From the NCBI GenBank assembly GCA_002179805.1, contig NAVB01000738.1, positions 1-55,525 of the forward strand: DNA of 55,525 nt, given 5' to 3'. The stretch's first letter is position 1, and the number at the start of each line of letters is the position of its first letter. Below, piece by piece: positions 22,081 through 33,012 of the stretch. The DNA is from Acanthamoeba lenticulata (taxonomy: Eukaryota > Discosea > Longamoebia > Acanthamoebidae). Position numbers and translations under genes: made by a program. The notes below the pieces were generated by a model. It was not told the DNA's origin, searched no databases, and was given only the letters and a program-made list of their open reading frames with translations.

Positions 22081-23584
22081 TCAAGGCGCGCTGGCTTCAT
22101 CGAGCTTGCGCTTCTTGCCAAAGTGCATCTTGGCGGCGGCGTAGTTGATCTCACGCTGGAGGTCGGGAGGCAGCTGGGGGTAGGCGTCGCACGTGAGAAC
22201 CTCGCCAAAGTTGTTAATGATCCAGTTGAAGCAAAAGCCGCGGAGCTTGTGGGCCTGTAGCTGATCGGCGGTCTGGAAGATGGTGCACACGTTGTCGATC
22301 GAGATATTCTGGAGGATGAAGTTCTCGCAGAGCGCACGCAGGCGCGTGAGCTGGTACTGGTCCGCCGCCATGAACAGGCCCACGACGATATCGCCGGTGA
22401 TGTTTGCGGTGTCGGTGTAGAGGAACTCTACCACGAGAGAGAGCACCTCGTATTTGATGTCTGGAAACCGAATGTCGGACTGTGTGCTCTCTCGCATCCC
22501 TCCGAAAAGCAGCGCCTGAAATGCCTCCGAGCGGCTGGCGAGGATGATCTTGTGCGCGTACAGCTCTCGACCATCGGCTGCTATCAACTTCAAGTCACTG
22601 GCCAGAGGCGAGTTGAACATCTTTCTCATATCTTCCACGAGGGTCGACGGAGGTACGTCGACGTGTCCTGCGCATTAAGTTCGTCACTTGTCTCGTCGCT
22701 AAAGGCGTCAAAGGTAATCCGTACCCACTGAGTCCGAGTTCATCCACCATAAAGCGCCGACGACGGACCCATGAAGCTTGTTGGGCGAGACATCAAAGAT
22801 CTTGTCGCCCACGCCCTCAGTAACAGGCCAATGCCCGATGATACCACGCTCGGTGCCGGTGATGTGGCCCGAAAGGTGTTGGTTGATCGTATCGGGAGCG
22901 ATGGCGTGCTTCCAGAGGGTCACCTGAGAAATGAGCCCCTTGAAGCGAGTTCGTGTCCCCTTGTCCGGCTGACATGCCTTATCGATAAGCTAACTCGTTC
23001 GGTCGAAGTGTACAGGCGAGAAGCAAAAACGCACCTTAAGCTCAACGCCGATGAGTAGTGGCTGGGTGCTGCCCTTGAGCTTACCCTTGACCTGTTGTGT
23101 CGAAACAAGCCTTCCGTTTGCATACGTGCACGCTTGCTCGTAGGCAGAGTCGTAGACGACCACAACGTGGGTCCATGTTTGGGCAGGCATGCGCCATCTG
23201 CTGCCAATCCATTGCCACCCAGGTCGCTGAAAAGGAGCAAAGATGTGAGCTGGTGTAACGATTGGAGACCAACTGTATGGGAGGACCTTGTTATGAAAGG
23301 CCATCGCTATCTCGTCCGAGCGCAGACCAAGTGCAAACGAGCCCTTCTTGGCGAGGAGGTAGCAAGGGTCACTGCATGAAGAGTCGTTCTCACAGTAGAC
23401 CCAAGCAGCCACAGACAGTTGGCGGTAATCCTCGCTGCTGTTGTAGGGGATTACAACAACGTCTGGGTACTCCTTGAATCGAAGAGCGACCGATGGGGAG
23501 ACTGCAAATGCACCAGTTGCTTCTTAAGAGGGAAGAGAGCAATGGTTAAGAGGTAAAGAAAGGGTGAATACCGATAGAAGGCAT
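22081..23584 (-). CDS. LamG-like (concanavalin-fold) plus BTB/BACK domain protein
   Basis: Start placed at the ATG at 23584 (MPSIEATGAFAV after splicing; donor near 23571, acceptor near 23523). An upstream start near 23658 is possible. Exon 2 is a LamG-like beta-sandwich: LSVAAWVYCEN, GSFALGLRSDEIAMAFHNK, TWTHVVVVYD, YANGRLV and GSTQPLLIGVE. The sandwich ends with SQVTLWKHAIAPDTINQHLS and IIGHWPVTEGVGDKIFDVS. After another intron comes a BTB domain (LASDLKLIAADGRELYAHKI, ILASRSEAFQALLFGGMRES, VLSLVVEFLYTDTA) and a short BACK-like helical part (ENFILQNISIDNVCTIFQTA, LRGFCFNWIINNFGEVL). It ends KKRKLDEASAP. BTB proteins commonly act as cullin-3 substrate adaptors, which is inferred here from family only. 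LamG-type domain fused to BTB is an uncommon order. Confidence 0.85.
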
Positions 23585-23849
23585 GGGGGCCACATCGCTA
23601 TCCTACACGATTTGTAGAAGAACAAAACGAAGGAAATCGTGCAGTTAGAGGCGCCCATTTGTCGGAGGGAAGAGGTTCATGCCAAAGTTACCTCTTCCGT
23701 GTCCGTGTGCATCGTTGTACAGAAACTGGCGGTGCTACCAACTTGTGTCAATGCAGGCAACTGGATAAGAAAGCAGGGGTGGCGTTTCTTTTTCGCGGCC
23801 AAATGAAAATCATTTCTTGTTTCTTTTTGCCTTTTTGTCTTCTCCTGCG
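23585..23849. promoter_or_regulatory. Divergent intergenic region, LamG-BTB / LigB-like
   Basis: 265 bp between divergent starts. It includes a T-rich tract (about 23788-23840) just before the LigB-like ATG. An upstream non-coding exon of the LamG-BTB gene may lie at about 23590-23658. No further feature is seen. Confidence 0.3.
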
Positions 23850-24853
23850 ATGCCGGTGGTTGGCTGCTTCGTGCTGCCGCACGGGACGCTGCTGTTGAAC
23901 CCCTCTCAGCCCACCTTCTCCTCTGAGCTGAGTGATGCCATGAACGAAACAGCCCGAATGCTGGTTGAACTCCAGCCCGACCTTGTCTTTCTCTCCACCC
24001 CGCATGGCACGGCACTTGATGTTGACTTTGGCCTCTACCTTAACGAGCAAGCTGCAGGCTCTGGTGCCTATGTCCATCATGTGTGTACTTCAATGTACTT
24101 TTCTCATGCCTTACCACATGCAGAGAATGAGGGCGGGGAGGAGTATGCCGTGCAAGTACCCTTGGCCCGTGCTCTCACGCTCGAGCTTCGCGACCGCTTG
24201 AAGAAGGAATGTGGCCTCAGCGTGTCAGGCGTCACCAGTTATTCATCTTCTTCATCAGCTCCTCTACGATGGGGTGAGGTTGTTCCGCTGTGGTTCATCG
24301 AGCAGGCGCGCAAGGCACAGAGCACGGGATTGGGGCAAACAACCAGCCCGGCCTACGTCATCCTCGCCCAGCCGGTTAGGCGATTCGATGGGCCTCTGCA
24401 GATGGAAGCCGAGCTGCGTCAGCTGGACGAAGCGGTCTCAGCCTTCTTCGAAGCCAAGACCGAGCGCGTAGTGGTTGTCATAAGCGGAGACCTCGCACAC
24501 TCGCACTCCCAAAGCCCAGACGCCCTCTACCCGTGGTCTGCCACAGCCGTCCCATTTGGTACCAGACTTCAACCACCGTGATCAGCGGTCCTCCTTCATG
24601 TCTCATGCCATTGGATTCAGATGAAGCCATAGAAGCGTGGGCCCAAACAATCAACGAAGAGGCGTTGCGGCGCAGCGGTGAGCTCGTGCAGGACGCGTTA
24701 AGCTGTGGCTTCACAGGGTTCCTGCTACTTGACGCTCTTGTGCGGCACCAGCAGCGAGTGTGCGGCAAGCGGCTAACACCTCAGGTCCACCATCGCCAAG
24801 CGCCCACCTACTTTGGGATGCTGGTCTCCTCTGTGCTGTTGGCAGACCAATAA
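23850..24853 (+). CDS. Class III extradiol dioxygenase-like protein (LigB superfamily)
   Basis: Start at 23850 (MPVVGCFVLPHGTLLL). Conserved LigB-type features are the N-terminal PHG, DLVFLSTPHG with a second PHG, DFGLYLN, then VPLARALTLELRDRL, and VVVVISGDLAHSHS with the GDLAHS metal/acid loop. An intron (about 24560-24622) removes a frame break and joins ATAVPF to DEAIEAWAQTINEEAL. The C-terminus is APTYFGMLVSSVLLADQ, matching the xPTYFGM end of LigB-like proteins. The family includes protocatechuate 4,5-dioxygenase subunit B, DOPA dioxygenases and MEMO proteins; the His residues suggest non-haem Fe(II) or a related metal. The substrate is unknown. A further small intron near 24080-24121 is possible, since both frames stay open there. 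The stop lies 31 bp from the convergent SDR gene's stop. Confidence 0.8.
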
Positions 24854-24884
24854 CCTGTTTATGTTTACTCCACAACTTTGTACG

Positions 24885-25777
24885 TCAATACCGGCCGCCG
24901 TCAACGGTCACAATCTGGCCAGTGGCGTTGCCGTTGGCCTCGGAAGCAAGAAACACGCACGGATCATCCGTGCCACCTCTTCCGGCGTCGACAGCCGCTT
25001 GGTCGGTGTCGTGTCTTGGCCTTGTTGGATAACCTGCTGCGGCACCAAACCAGCCAATATCCTCTCGGTGGGGATCAAGCCGGGCCGCACGACGTTGACC
25101 AACACGCCCTCTGGTGCAAGCTCTTTGGCCAGCACTTTGCCCACTCCGCGCAGGGCAGCCTTGGCCGTTGCGTAGGGCGCTGAGCCCCACAGACCGGCTT
25201 CGTCCAGCGCCGAGCTGACAAGCACGATGCGACCCCACCCATTCTTGCGGATGTGCTCGACTACGAGCTGCAGAGTCAGGTACACGCCCTCCTGTACGAT
25301 GTAGACCAAGTTGAGTGGGCGAGGTAGCGCTGAGGTGAGGAAGGTCGTAATCGTACGATGTTGGCCTGCAGGACAGGTTGCCACTTGTCCTTTGGCAACG
25401 TATGAAATGGTGCATAATCCGCCATGTTCAGCCAAAGGATGGCGTTGGCTATGAAGACGTCAATACGACCCCACTTATTCGCCACAGTCTCTACCGCGGT
25501 TCTGATGCTGTCTTCGCTTGTCAGGTCATATTTGACGGCGATTGCCTGTGTGAGAGTATAGTGAGCTACTACGTTGGGGTTTTATCAAGACCTGGCGTTG
25601 TACCTCTGCGCCATGTGAGGTGATGGCATCAACGGTGGCTTTGGCTCCAGCTTCATCCGAGCAGAAGGTGACAGCAACGCGGGCGCCAAGCTTACCGAAG
25701 AGAATTGCCACTTGGCGGCCAATGCCTGCCGACGAGCCTGTTACGAAGGCCACCTTTCCTTGCAAGCCGAAGTCCAT
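24885..25777 (-). CDS. Short-chain dehydrogenase/reductase with an apparent one-base frame break near its 3' end
   Basis: Start at 25777 (MDFGLQGKVAFVTGSSAGIG), a classical SDR cofactor loop. Next come ARVAVTFCSDEAGAKATVDA, GRIDVFIANAILWL (ANAI instead of NNAG), a GT-AG intron of about 62 nt (GTACGATTACG to TACAG near 25350-25288) joining QANI to EGVYLTLQLVVEHI, then IVLVSSALDEAGLWGSAPYA with YATAK supplying the Tyr-Lys pair, GVGKVLAKELAPEGVLVNVV, and RLSTPEEVARMI. The expected C-terminus (VFLASEANGNATGQIVTVDG then GRY and a stop) lies in the next frame, with no room for an intron between 24975 and 24950. It resembles glucose-1-dehydrogenase-like SDRs. A sequencing error is the simplest explanation; recent decay is the alternative. 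Confidence 0.78.
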
Positions 25778-26106
25778 TCGTTGTAGATTGTGTTTCTTCA
25801 AGAATGCTGTGTGGTGCTGCCATTAAAGTTTTGTGCTCGAAAGGAGTTGTTCATTGGTGGATCAACTAAAATTGCCGGTTGGTGCGCTCAAAAGGTCGCT
25901 CTTTCTATTGGCGCATAATAGTTCCGTAGTAATCGTTGCGACATTCTGCGCCAGAAAAACGCAGTTATTGTAAAAGCCCCTTTGGGCTCGTGGAGCAGGC
26001 TCCAGCGGGCCGCCCAGCCGTGCTCGAGTGACTGTCTCGCGAGGTTGCGCCAACGGTTTTCATACTTTGTCGGTTTATTGTTGTTTGGCCCAGCTCGAGG
26101 TTCACT
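25778..26106. other. Intergenic spacer
   Basis: About 330 bp between the SDR start and the RapGAP gene stop, both minus strand. No open frame with family similarity, no RNA gene and no repeat is seen. It should hold the SDR promoter and the RapGAP 3' UTR. Confidence 0.4.
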
Positions 26107-29100
26107 CTAGTGCCCCTCGGCCGTCGGCGGCGGGAAGTCTCGCAGGAGGCTCTCAAGAAGCATCGTCTTCGTTCGCTTGATCTTGGCCTCGAACGATGGC
26201 GCCGCGTAGGCCCCCCGCTCGGCGTTTATGACTGCAACAAATATCACGCATGATGTCGTTAATTCTCTGCTCCGGCGACGAGACTCAAGCAGAGAAAAGA
26301 CGCACGTTTGGTGATGAGGAACTCGCGGAAGGCGGGGCCGTGCGCGAACACGAACTCGTCCGGGTCGGGCAGGTGTGGCGAGAACGGCTTCACGCCCTCC
26401 TTGTACACGCAGCCCACGCGGTAGGCCACCGTCCCGTTCTCCAAATGCACCGGTTGAACCACGAGGAAAACGTCTGCGTCGGCGTCACGCCAGGGTGAGT
26501 CCTGATTGGCTTCCAGTTAAAAGGCGGAGCTCATACGATTAAACTCTGACTTGATGGTGTTGGCCAGGTAGGGCGTAGTGCCGTCGGAGAAGATGAGGAC
26601 CACGATGTCGTTGCCTGCCCGTGGCCAGTCGTTTGAGTTAGACTTGTCAGGCCATTGGGGAGGCGACTACATAGAAGTACGAGGACGAACCGAGATGGCG
26701 TTTGCGCTCGAGCTGCTGGCGGTTGGCGGGGTCGTAGGGCAAGTAAGTCGACACGTGAAACATGATCTCGTAGTCTTGCCACGTCGTGTACACACTGTGC
26801 GTTCCCGTCGCACCGTCTGTCGTGGCAGAAAATTGAATTTAAATGAATATTTTTAATAGATTAATATAAAAAAGGTACATTCATATAAAATCATAATTAT
26901 CAGTATAAAATAAGAAAGAAGATGCGTACAGCGGACGTCGAGGCCCGCGCGGTAGTGTGGCCAGCCCTCGAGCACTACCTTGTCGCCGATCAACGACAGG
27001 AACTGCTCGAAGACCTCGCTGCCCTCCTCTGCAGTCGATCGTCAGCCATCAGGAAAGAAAAAGCCAACAAACGTCCATTCGCACCGTTCGAGTACATGTC
27101 GGTCTCGCGCAGCTGGCCCTCGCGCGCGTAGAGAATGCCAAACTTGTAGTTGGAGACCACTTGCTTGAGCTCCATCTCCAGCAGCTCCTCGGCCACCTTG
27201 TCCTGCGGCCCCAGCCGGTGAAAGTCCACCTCGCCCAGCAGCTGCGGACTCGTGCTCTGCAGCGCTCTTGACGACAGGAACAGGCCACGCGCGGAGAACA
27301 GCTTGTCAGCTGGCAAGCCCCACATCGAGCCCATCATGGACAGAGATCACGACGATCACGACGACAACAACGTACTTGAGGAGGCGCTTGCCCGGCGGCC
27401 GCCCGGCCCCAGCGGCCAGGCTGCGCAGCCGCTGGCTCCAGGCCACGAGGCCTTGTTTCTCGCCCTGCACGCGCGCACAGACGAGCCACGCGTCAGGCTT
27501 TCGGGGCGAGAGGAGGCCGAGACCCGAGCGGGGGCGCACGCACGTATTGGGACCAGACGAGGACGCGGAACCGCTGGGCCTTGGCCAGCCGGGACGAGCC
27601 GCTCTGCTGGTGTTGAGACGACTGCGGGTTGGACTCGGCCAATTGCGGCGTCACCTCGCTGGCGGCGATGGGCGTCTTGAGGATCGACACCACCAGCGGG
27701 CCCTCGGTCGCATGCACGCCGCCAAAGTTAACGTGGTCTGCAGCATTCACCGCGGTTAGGCCGACGATGACGAACAACAAGAAAAACAAGAACAACAGCG
27801 CACGTTTGGAGTAGAAGAAGCGGTTGTAACTGCAGGCCTCGTAGATGGTAGCCTCCAGGCGCAGCTGGCTCGGGTCGACCGGGTAGAGCTTCCACGACCG
27901 ACCGGCCCCGGCAACGACCACATCTGTGGCGGTTGCCACGGTGGCAGCAGGAGGGGGAGGGTTGGCCGTCGATTCGCCTTCTATCACGTAGCCCGCATAG
28001 CCCAGCGCAATCGGCGGGTGATCCCTGTTGAAGACAAATACATTTTTTCAAAACAATTTATCCACCGAAAAAGGAAAAATGAAAGCGAAAGCAAAAAACG
28101 AAAAGCGAAGGAGAAACAAAGAACGAACCTGTCGTAGTCAAGATCATTGGGAGTCGCAGTAGTGATGCTTCGAGGGGACAGCGTCGCCTCGGCATTTGCC
28201 GAGGCAGAGTTGAGGCTACTTTGAACATCGGGTCGCGCCTTGCGCCAGGAGCCCTGAGCCTGCTCCTCCGCCCCAGGGTTGGGGTCGGAGACATGGCCAG
28301 GCTGTGCGTGGTATGGCCGGGCGGCGCGCTCGGCTTTCAGAGAGCGTTCGATGAGCTCGGAGCCGAGCGTCTTGGACTTGGGCGGGATGATGACGCTCCG
28401 GGACGTCGGGCCAAACTTGGCGGCAGTGGTCAGAATGCGCGAGCCCTTGGACTCCACATCGGCCGCCATCTTGCGCAGCGTCTGCGATCTGCCCGCGGCG
28501 CACACGCACCACACAGCAGTGCGATTAGCTCAGGCGCAAAGGGCGTTGGCCTTGAAGAGATTGGGCCGCATGCCTTCGCCGGAAGGAGTCGCCCGTCCAC
28601 TGGCTCGTAGCTGTTGGAAAGAGTTGGACGACAGCGGCCTGTCCGTTCTTGAGCGACTCGATGATGGACGGGTGGGCTTTGACAAACACCGCAAACTCGA
28701 CCGTCAGGCGCTGGTCCTGCAGATGTGGAGATTGTGAGCATACGCCCTCACAAAGTCGTCCGCCAGCAGGCGTTGTGTACGTCGGCAAAGCCCAGGTGAA
28801 AATCGTCGGGCGAGAGATCGACGAATCCGTCTCCATACTTGAACACATGCCTCTGTGGGTCGTCACGTGAGCGTGGATCATGAAGCACTCTGCACGGCTT
28901 TGGCCAATTATAGAGGGCGCACCTTGACTTGGTCGACCGAGTAGGTGTGGGGCACGAGGAACGCCTGCCGGGCGTCAGTCCCGGGCATGATCACCTGGTG
29001 GTCCGCCACGAACGACCATCATGATAGATTGGTCAGAACGTGAAGGAGGAACGTAGTTGGAACCAGGCTGTGGGAGCACCTCGAGCCTGAAGAAACGCTC

Positions 29101-29751
29101 AAAGAGGCCCAAGGCCACGGCCGAGTCAGGCTTGCGCAAAATCATGCGGCTCTTTTGCCGCTGCTTGGCCGCCTCGCGGTCGGTCTGCGGTTGCGCCCGG
29201 GGCGACGTTGTGCTTGCAGATGGCGCACCTGTGGACAAAGTCGTCTCCTCCTCGGCCAGCGCGGGAGCGGGCTCGAGATGCACGCGCACGTCGTCGTCCT
29301 CGCCGTCGCCCTCCTCCACTTTGTCATTCTTGCTGCCGTTCGTGGAGAGAGACGAGGGCAGCGATGAAGACGCTGCTGTTGTCGCTTCGGCGGATGGCTG
29401 CTGGGCCCGAGGCAACGACGTTGAGGAGGTGCTGGTGGCTGGCGACGCTGCCTTGCTGGGCCAGTCAGTGCCAAGGAGCTCCGGAAAGAGTGAAGTCCAA
29501 GAAAAGGACTGCTCTAGCACCGGACGCGGCGCCATAGGGGCAGCCGAGGAAGGCGAGGCCGTTGAGGACGAAGCAGGAGAAGAGACAGCCGAAAGATCGA
29601 GCGAGGGGATCGGAGACGATTGGTTGCTGCCAAGGAGAACCGTCCGTCGGCCACGGGAGTGGAAAGCGGAGGGTGAACTCAAGTTGAAGCCGCCGCGTTC
29701 AAGATGCTGCTCGAGCGCCTGCAGTTCTTCCTCCTCATCTTTAGCGTCCAT
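26107..29751 (-). CDS. RapGAP-domain protein
   Basis: Long multi-exon gene from an ATG at 29751 ([20 protein letters not shown]). The first ~200 residues are Ser/Ala/Pro/Thr-rich. Middle exons include [28 protein letters not shown], and [20 protein letters not shown]. The region before the GAP domain gives [20 protein letters not shown], spliced (donor GTGCGC, acceptor GCTGCAG) to [20 protein letters not shown]. The Rap/Ran-GAP domain follows: [72 protein letters not shown] and [20 protein letters not shown]. The catalytic Asn-thumb helix is [11 protein letters not shown], then [20 protein letters not shown] and LVVQPV. The C-terminus ends [10 protein letters not shown] (stop 26109-26107). 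It should stimulate GTP hydrolysis by Rap- or Rheb-type GTPases through the Asn thumb. One AT-rich intron (about 26834-26930) interrupts the GAP domain. It is divergent from RagA, 228 bp away. Confidence 0.9.
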
Positions 29752-29978
29752 CTTTGTTACTGATCCTGTGGATGAGCTCTTCTTGTGTCCTCAGCAGGTT
29801 GCAGCAGGGCAAATAAATTGCTTATTACTCAAGTACCTGCCATATTTCTGATTCCGCCTGTTTTTCTTGGTGCCTTTTCCTGGTGTCCCTAGAGGTGCTA
29901 AGGAATTCGAAATCCTTGTTCGAGATTCTTTCCCATCCGTCTCTGCGTTGAGCTGTTCGTCAATTGGCCAAGTTCAAG
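29752..29978. promoter_or_regulatory. Bidirectional promoter region, RapGAP / RagA
   Basis: 227 bp between the divergent start codons of the RapGAP gene (minus) and RagA (plus). The sequence has T-rich stretches (about 29855-29880) but no clear TATA box. Co-regulation is plausible but not shown. Confidence 0.35.
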
Positions 29979-31378
29979 ATGATGAAAAAGAAGGTACGCA
30001 CAGGCCGGAAACATTAGAGCCGCCATTTTGAATCGGCAGTCACCAATCCAATTTTCTTGTTGGCTCAGGTTTTGTTGATGGGCAAGAGCGGGTCGGGCAA
30101 GACCTCGATGCGCTCCATCATCTTTGCCAATTATATTGCTCGCGATACCACGCGTCTCGCTGCCACGAGTATGCATCTCTTTACTTTCATTTTATCATCA
30201 TAGACGTGTGAATTTGATCTCACTCTTCCTTCACAGTCGACGTGGAGCACTCGCATGTCCGTTTTCTTGGCAATTTGGCCCTCAATCTCTGGGATTGTGG
30301 CGGTCAGGAGGCGTTCATGGAGAACTACTTCTCCAACCAGAGAGATCACATCTTCAGGAACGTTGAAGTCCTCATCTACGTGTTTGACGTAGAGAGCAGT
30401 TGTGCTGAGGTTCGTGATACTCGTTTTGTTTGCTGCTCGCTACTCTCGTGCTCTCCTCTCAACTTCATCTTGCGCCGGCTCCCTCTTGGCATCTGTTCAA
30501 ACTCTGCAGCAGGACATGAAGTACTACCACTCGTGCCTCGACGCCATCCAGCAGAACTCCCCCAGCGCCAAAATCTTCTGTCTTATGCACAAGATGGATC
30601 TCGTGCCTGAAGATCAGCGAGAGAAGGTGCGCGCCTCCTCTTCATTTCTGCCTCATCGGTTTCGCCCCACTCACACGCTAGGCCACCGGCCGCGCGGTGC
30701 ACAAGAATAGACGTTTGCACAGAAGGAGAGCGAGCTCAAGCAGGCGTCGCTCCCAATGAACATCACGCTCTTCCCGACGTCGATCTGGGACGAGACACTG
30801 TACAAGGCCTGGTCGTCGATCGTGTACGCCCTCATTCCCAACATCGACACTATCGAGACGCGACTTCAGAAGTTCTGCTCCATCTGCGAGGCCGATGAAG
30901 TGGTTCTGTTTGAGCGCGCCACCTTCCTCGTCATCTCGCACGCCTCCTCTCGTAAGCACAAGGACGTCCACCGATTCGAGAAGATCAGCAACATCATCAA
31001 GCAGTTCAAGCTCAGCTGCAGGTTCGTTTTTCTTTGTGCTTCTTGTTGTTCTGAAGTGCTGGTGCTCATCGTGCTTGACCTCGAGCAGCAAGTTTGGTTC
31101 CTACTTCTCCGATATGGAAGCACGCAACTCGCATTTTGCGGCGTTCATTGACCTCTTCACGGAGAACACGTACATGATGGTCATCATGTCCGATCCCACT
31201 ATCCGTACGTCCTTTCCTCCACCTTGCCGCCTTCTCTTGGGCCGGTCGCTCATATACCTGTGTGTTGTCACGTTCGATTCTAGAATCTACCGCCACGCTC
31301 CTCAACATCAAGAACGCCAGCAAGCACTTTGAGAAGTACCTCCAGCACAACGACGCCACACCAACCAGGTCCTTCTGA
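29979..31378 (+). CDS. RRAGA: RagA/Gtr1-family small GTPase
   Basis: Exon 1 encodes only MMKKK, spliced to [20 protein letters not shown] (P-loop GKSGSGKT). The following exons give [20 protein letters not shown] with CGGQEAF (G3, DCGGQ), [25 protein letters not shown], and after an intron [20 protein letters not shown] and HKMD (G4). The C-terminal roadblock-like part includes [59 protein letters not shown] and [20 protein letters not shown]. It ends ATPTRSF (stop 31376-31378). The length is about 310 residues, as in human RRAGA. RagA pairs with RagC on lysosome-like membranes and recruits TORC1 in response to amino acids. A RagC partner is not in the window. Confidence 0.95.
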
Positions 31379-31532
31379 TAGGATCACTTCCTCCTTTGCC
31401 TTTTGTTTCTCTTTTTGTTTTGCCAAAGTCAAAAAAATTAAAAAAGAAAAAGAAGAAAAAAAGGAGAGCAGTCGCCGTGCTGCAAACGAGCAGAAGCCAC
31501 CTCACCAGAAAAGAAGGACGAAAAGAGCAGTA

Positions 31533-32890
31533 ATGGAGCAGCCCGGGGACCGGACGGACGTGACTGATCTGGTGGGTATCGCCACAGAACAACCACACGA
31601 TGTTGATCCCCACCACAGCGGGCACGATGAGCATGGAGCATGGATGATGTTTGGGCATGCAGGCGATGAACATCACACTGGCGAAGACGAAGGACAGCCA
31701 CCCCACCCAGACCAAGTTGTGGTGCAGGAGGGGGTTCACCGGGAGGAAGATGACCCTGCATTTGTCTTTTCGCACGACGAGAACCACGAACATGCGGGGG
31801 CTGTGCTGGAGGAGGACAGTTCAGCGTTCGAAGCCAAACGGGCCGAGATTACCAAGACGTTCTTCCAGGCCTTCTTCGAGTACCCAACGGATAGCAACGC
31901 GCAGGACTACCAGGTGCCAACTGATGAGATCGATTTCCTTTATGACAATGTGATTCCCGTGCGCTATCGGCATCGCAAACAAGAGCGGGCCAAGTACCGC
32001 CTGAATGAACTGCGCGACGTGCTGCAGCGGCACAGTGACGAGCTCGCTGCGGGGCTCCTACCGCCGCCCCCGCCGCTTGAGGAACCTATGGCGCCCGCAC
32101 AGCAGCTGGATCGAGCGCGCAAGCGGCGCAAGATCCACTTCGACAAGAAGGCCTGGAGCAAGCGCGAGAGGGGAAAAAGCTACTGGCTCGGCATGCGCGG
32201 ACCCTTCTTTCCGGCTCAACACGAGGCCCTCCACAAGCTGGCCATCCTTGTTGGCCATCCTTTCCCGCATCTCAACGAGCAGTCTTTCCGCGCTGCCTAC
32301 AGCCGCGAGATAACCCGACGAGAAGAGGCCGCTACTTACCTCCTCTCTCACCCCAAGCCTCCGCACATTGGCCACCTCGGCGGAACCATCAGGGCTGTCA
32401 AGGCGGGCGCTGCAACCCTTGTCGCCTCCGCGCCCACGCAACAAACGGAATCGCCTTCGCTGATCGACTCGGGGCGGGCGCCCTTCCCTGTCTACGACAT
32501 GTGGCGTGACGCCGATCAGGCTACTAACCCCAACGCGCCGCACCACTACGTCCACTTTGTGTTCGACGTGCCGGGCGTCATCGAGGAGCCCAAGTTCTCC
32601 TTCAGCAAGGCTACACGCCAGTGGCAGCTTGAAGGTTGGTTCTTATGCTCTCTTCCTCCTTCTTGTGATCGAAATCGTTATCTATGTAGCGGCTATGCTG
32701 ACGCCTCGAGCTTTGGGCAACAACAGGAACAAGAACGATCCCAGGCGTCCACTACTTGACGCAGCTGCGCGCCTCAGGCCGCTTCGTCGTGAAGGGCGTA
32801 CTGCCGGCGAGTGTCGACGTGCACGCCATGCCCAAGACCTCCTTTGGCAACGGCATCCTCCACATCACCATCGCCGACCATGTCGAGTAG
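31533..32890 (+). CDS. Protein with His/Asp-rich N-terminus and Hsp20/alpha-crystallin-like C-terminus
   Basis: Start at 31533 (MEQPGDRTDVTD). Residues 20-95 are rich in His, Asp and Glu (for example HHSGHDEHGAWMMFGHAGDE). Residues about 100-320 contain Arg/Lys-rich helices (YRHRKQERAKYRLNELRDVL, RARKRRKIHFDKKAWSKRE) and a run of Pro; no family is recognised there. The C-terminus fits an Hsp20-like beta-sandwich: HHYVHFVFDVPGVIEEPKFS, then, after an intron (about 32635-32729), HYLTQLRASGRFVVKGVLPA, SVDVHAMPKTSFGNGILHIT and IADHVE (stop 32888-32890). GILHIT corresponds to the GVLxIxxPK-type strand of small heat-shock proteins. A chaperone-like or protein-interaction role is inferred weakly. 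The His-rich segment could bind metal. Confidence 0.6.
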
Positions 32891-33012
32891 CGAGTTGCTC
32901 TTCTCTTGTTTTGCTTCCTTCCCTTCGGCCCAAAATCTTTATCAAATTATATTATTTTAATTAATATTCAATATTTTACATCGGCACAAAACTTGACTGT
33001 TCGTCGTCTGGC

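Noticed and set aside
27720..27830. Strong hydrophobic segment ([13 protein letters not shown]) in the RapGAP gene suggesting a transmembrane helix
   Set aside because: It lies exactly between a GTGCGC donor and a GCTGCAG acceptor. Removing it restores FYSKHHVNFGGV, the normal pre-GAP sequence. It is an intron.
31260..31300. GTTCGATTCTAGAATC, resembling a tRNA T-loop
   Set aside because: It sits in an intron of RagA, and no acceptor, D or anticodon stems can be paired around it.
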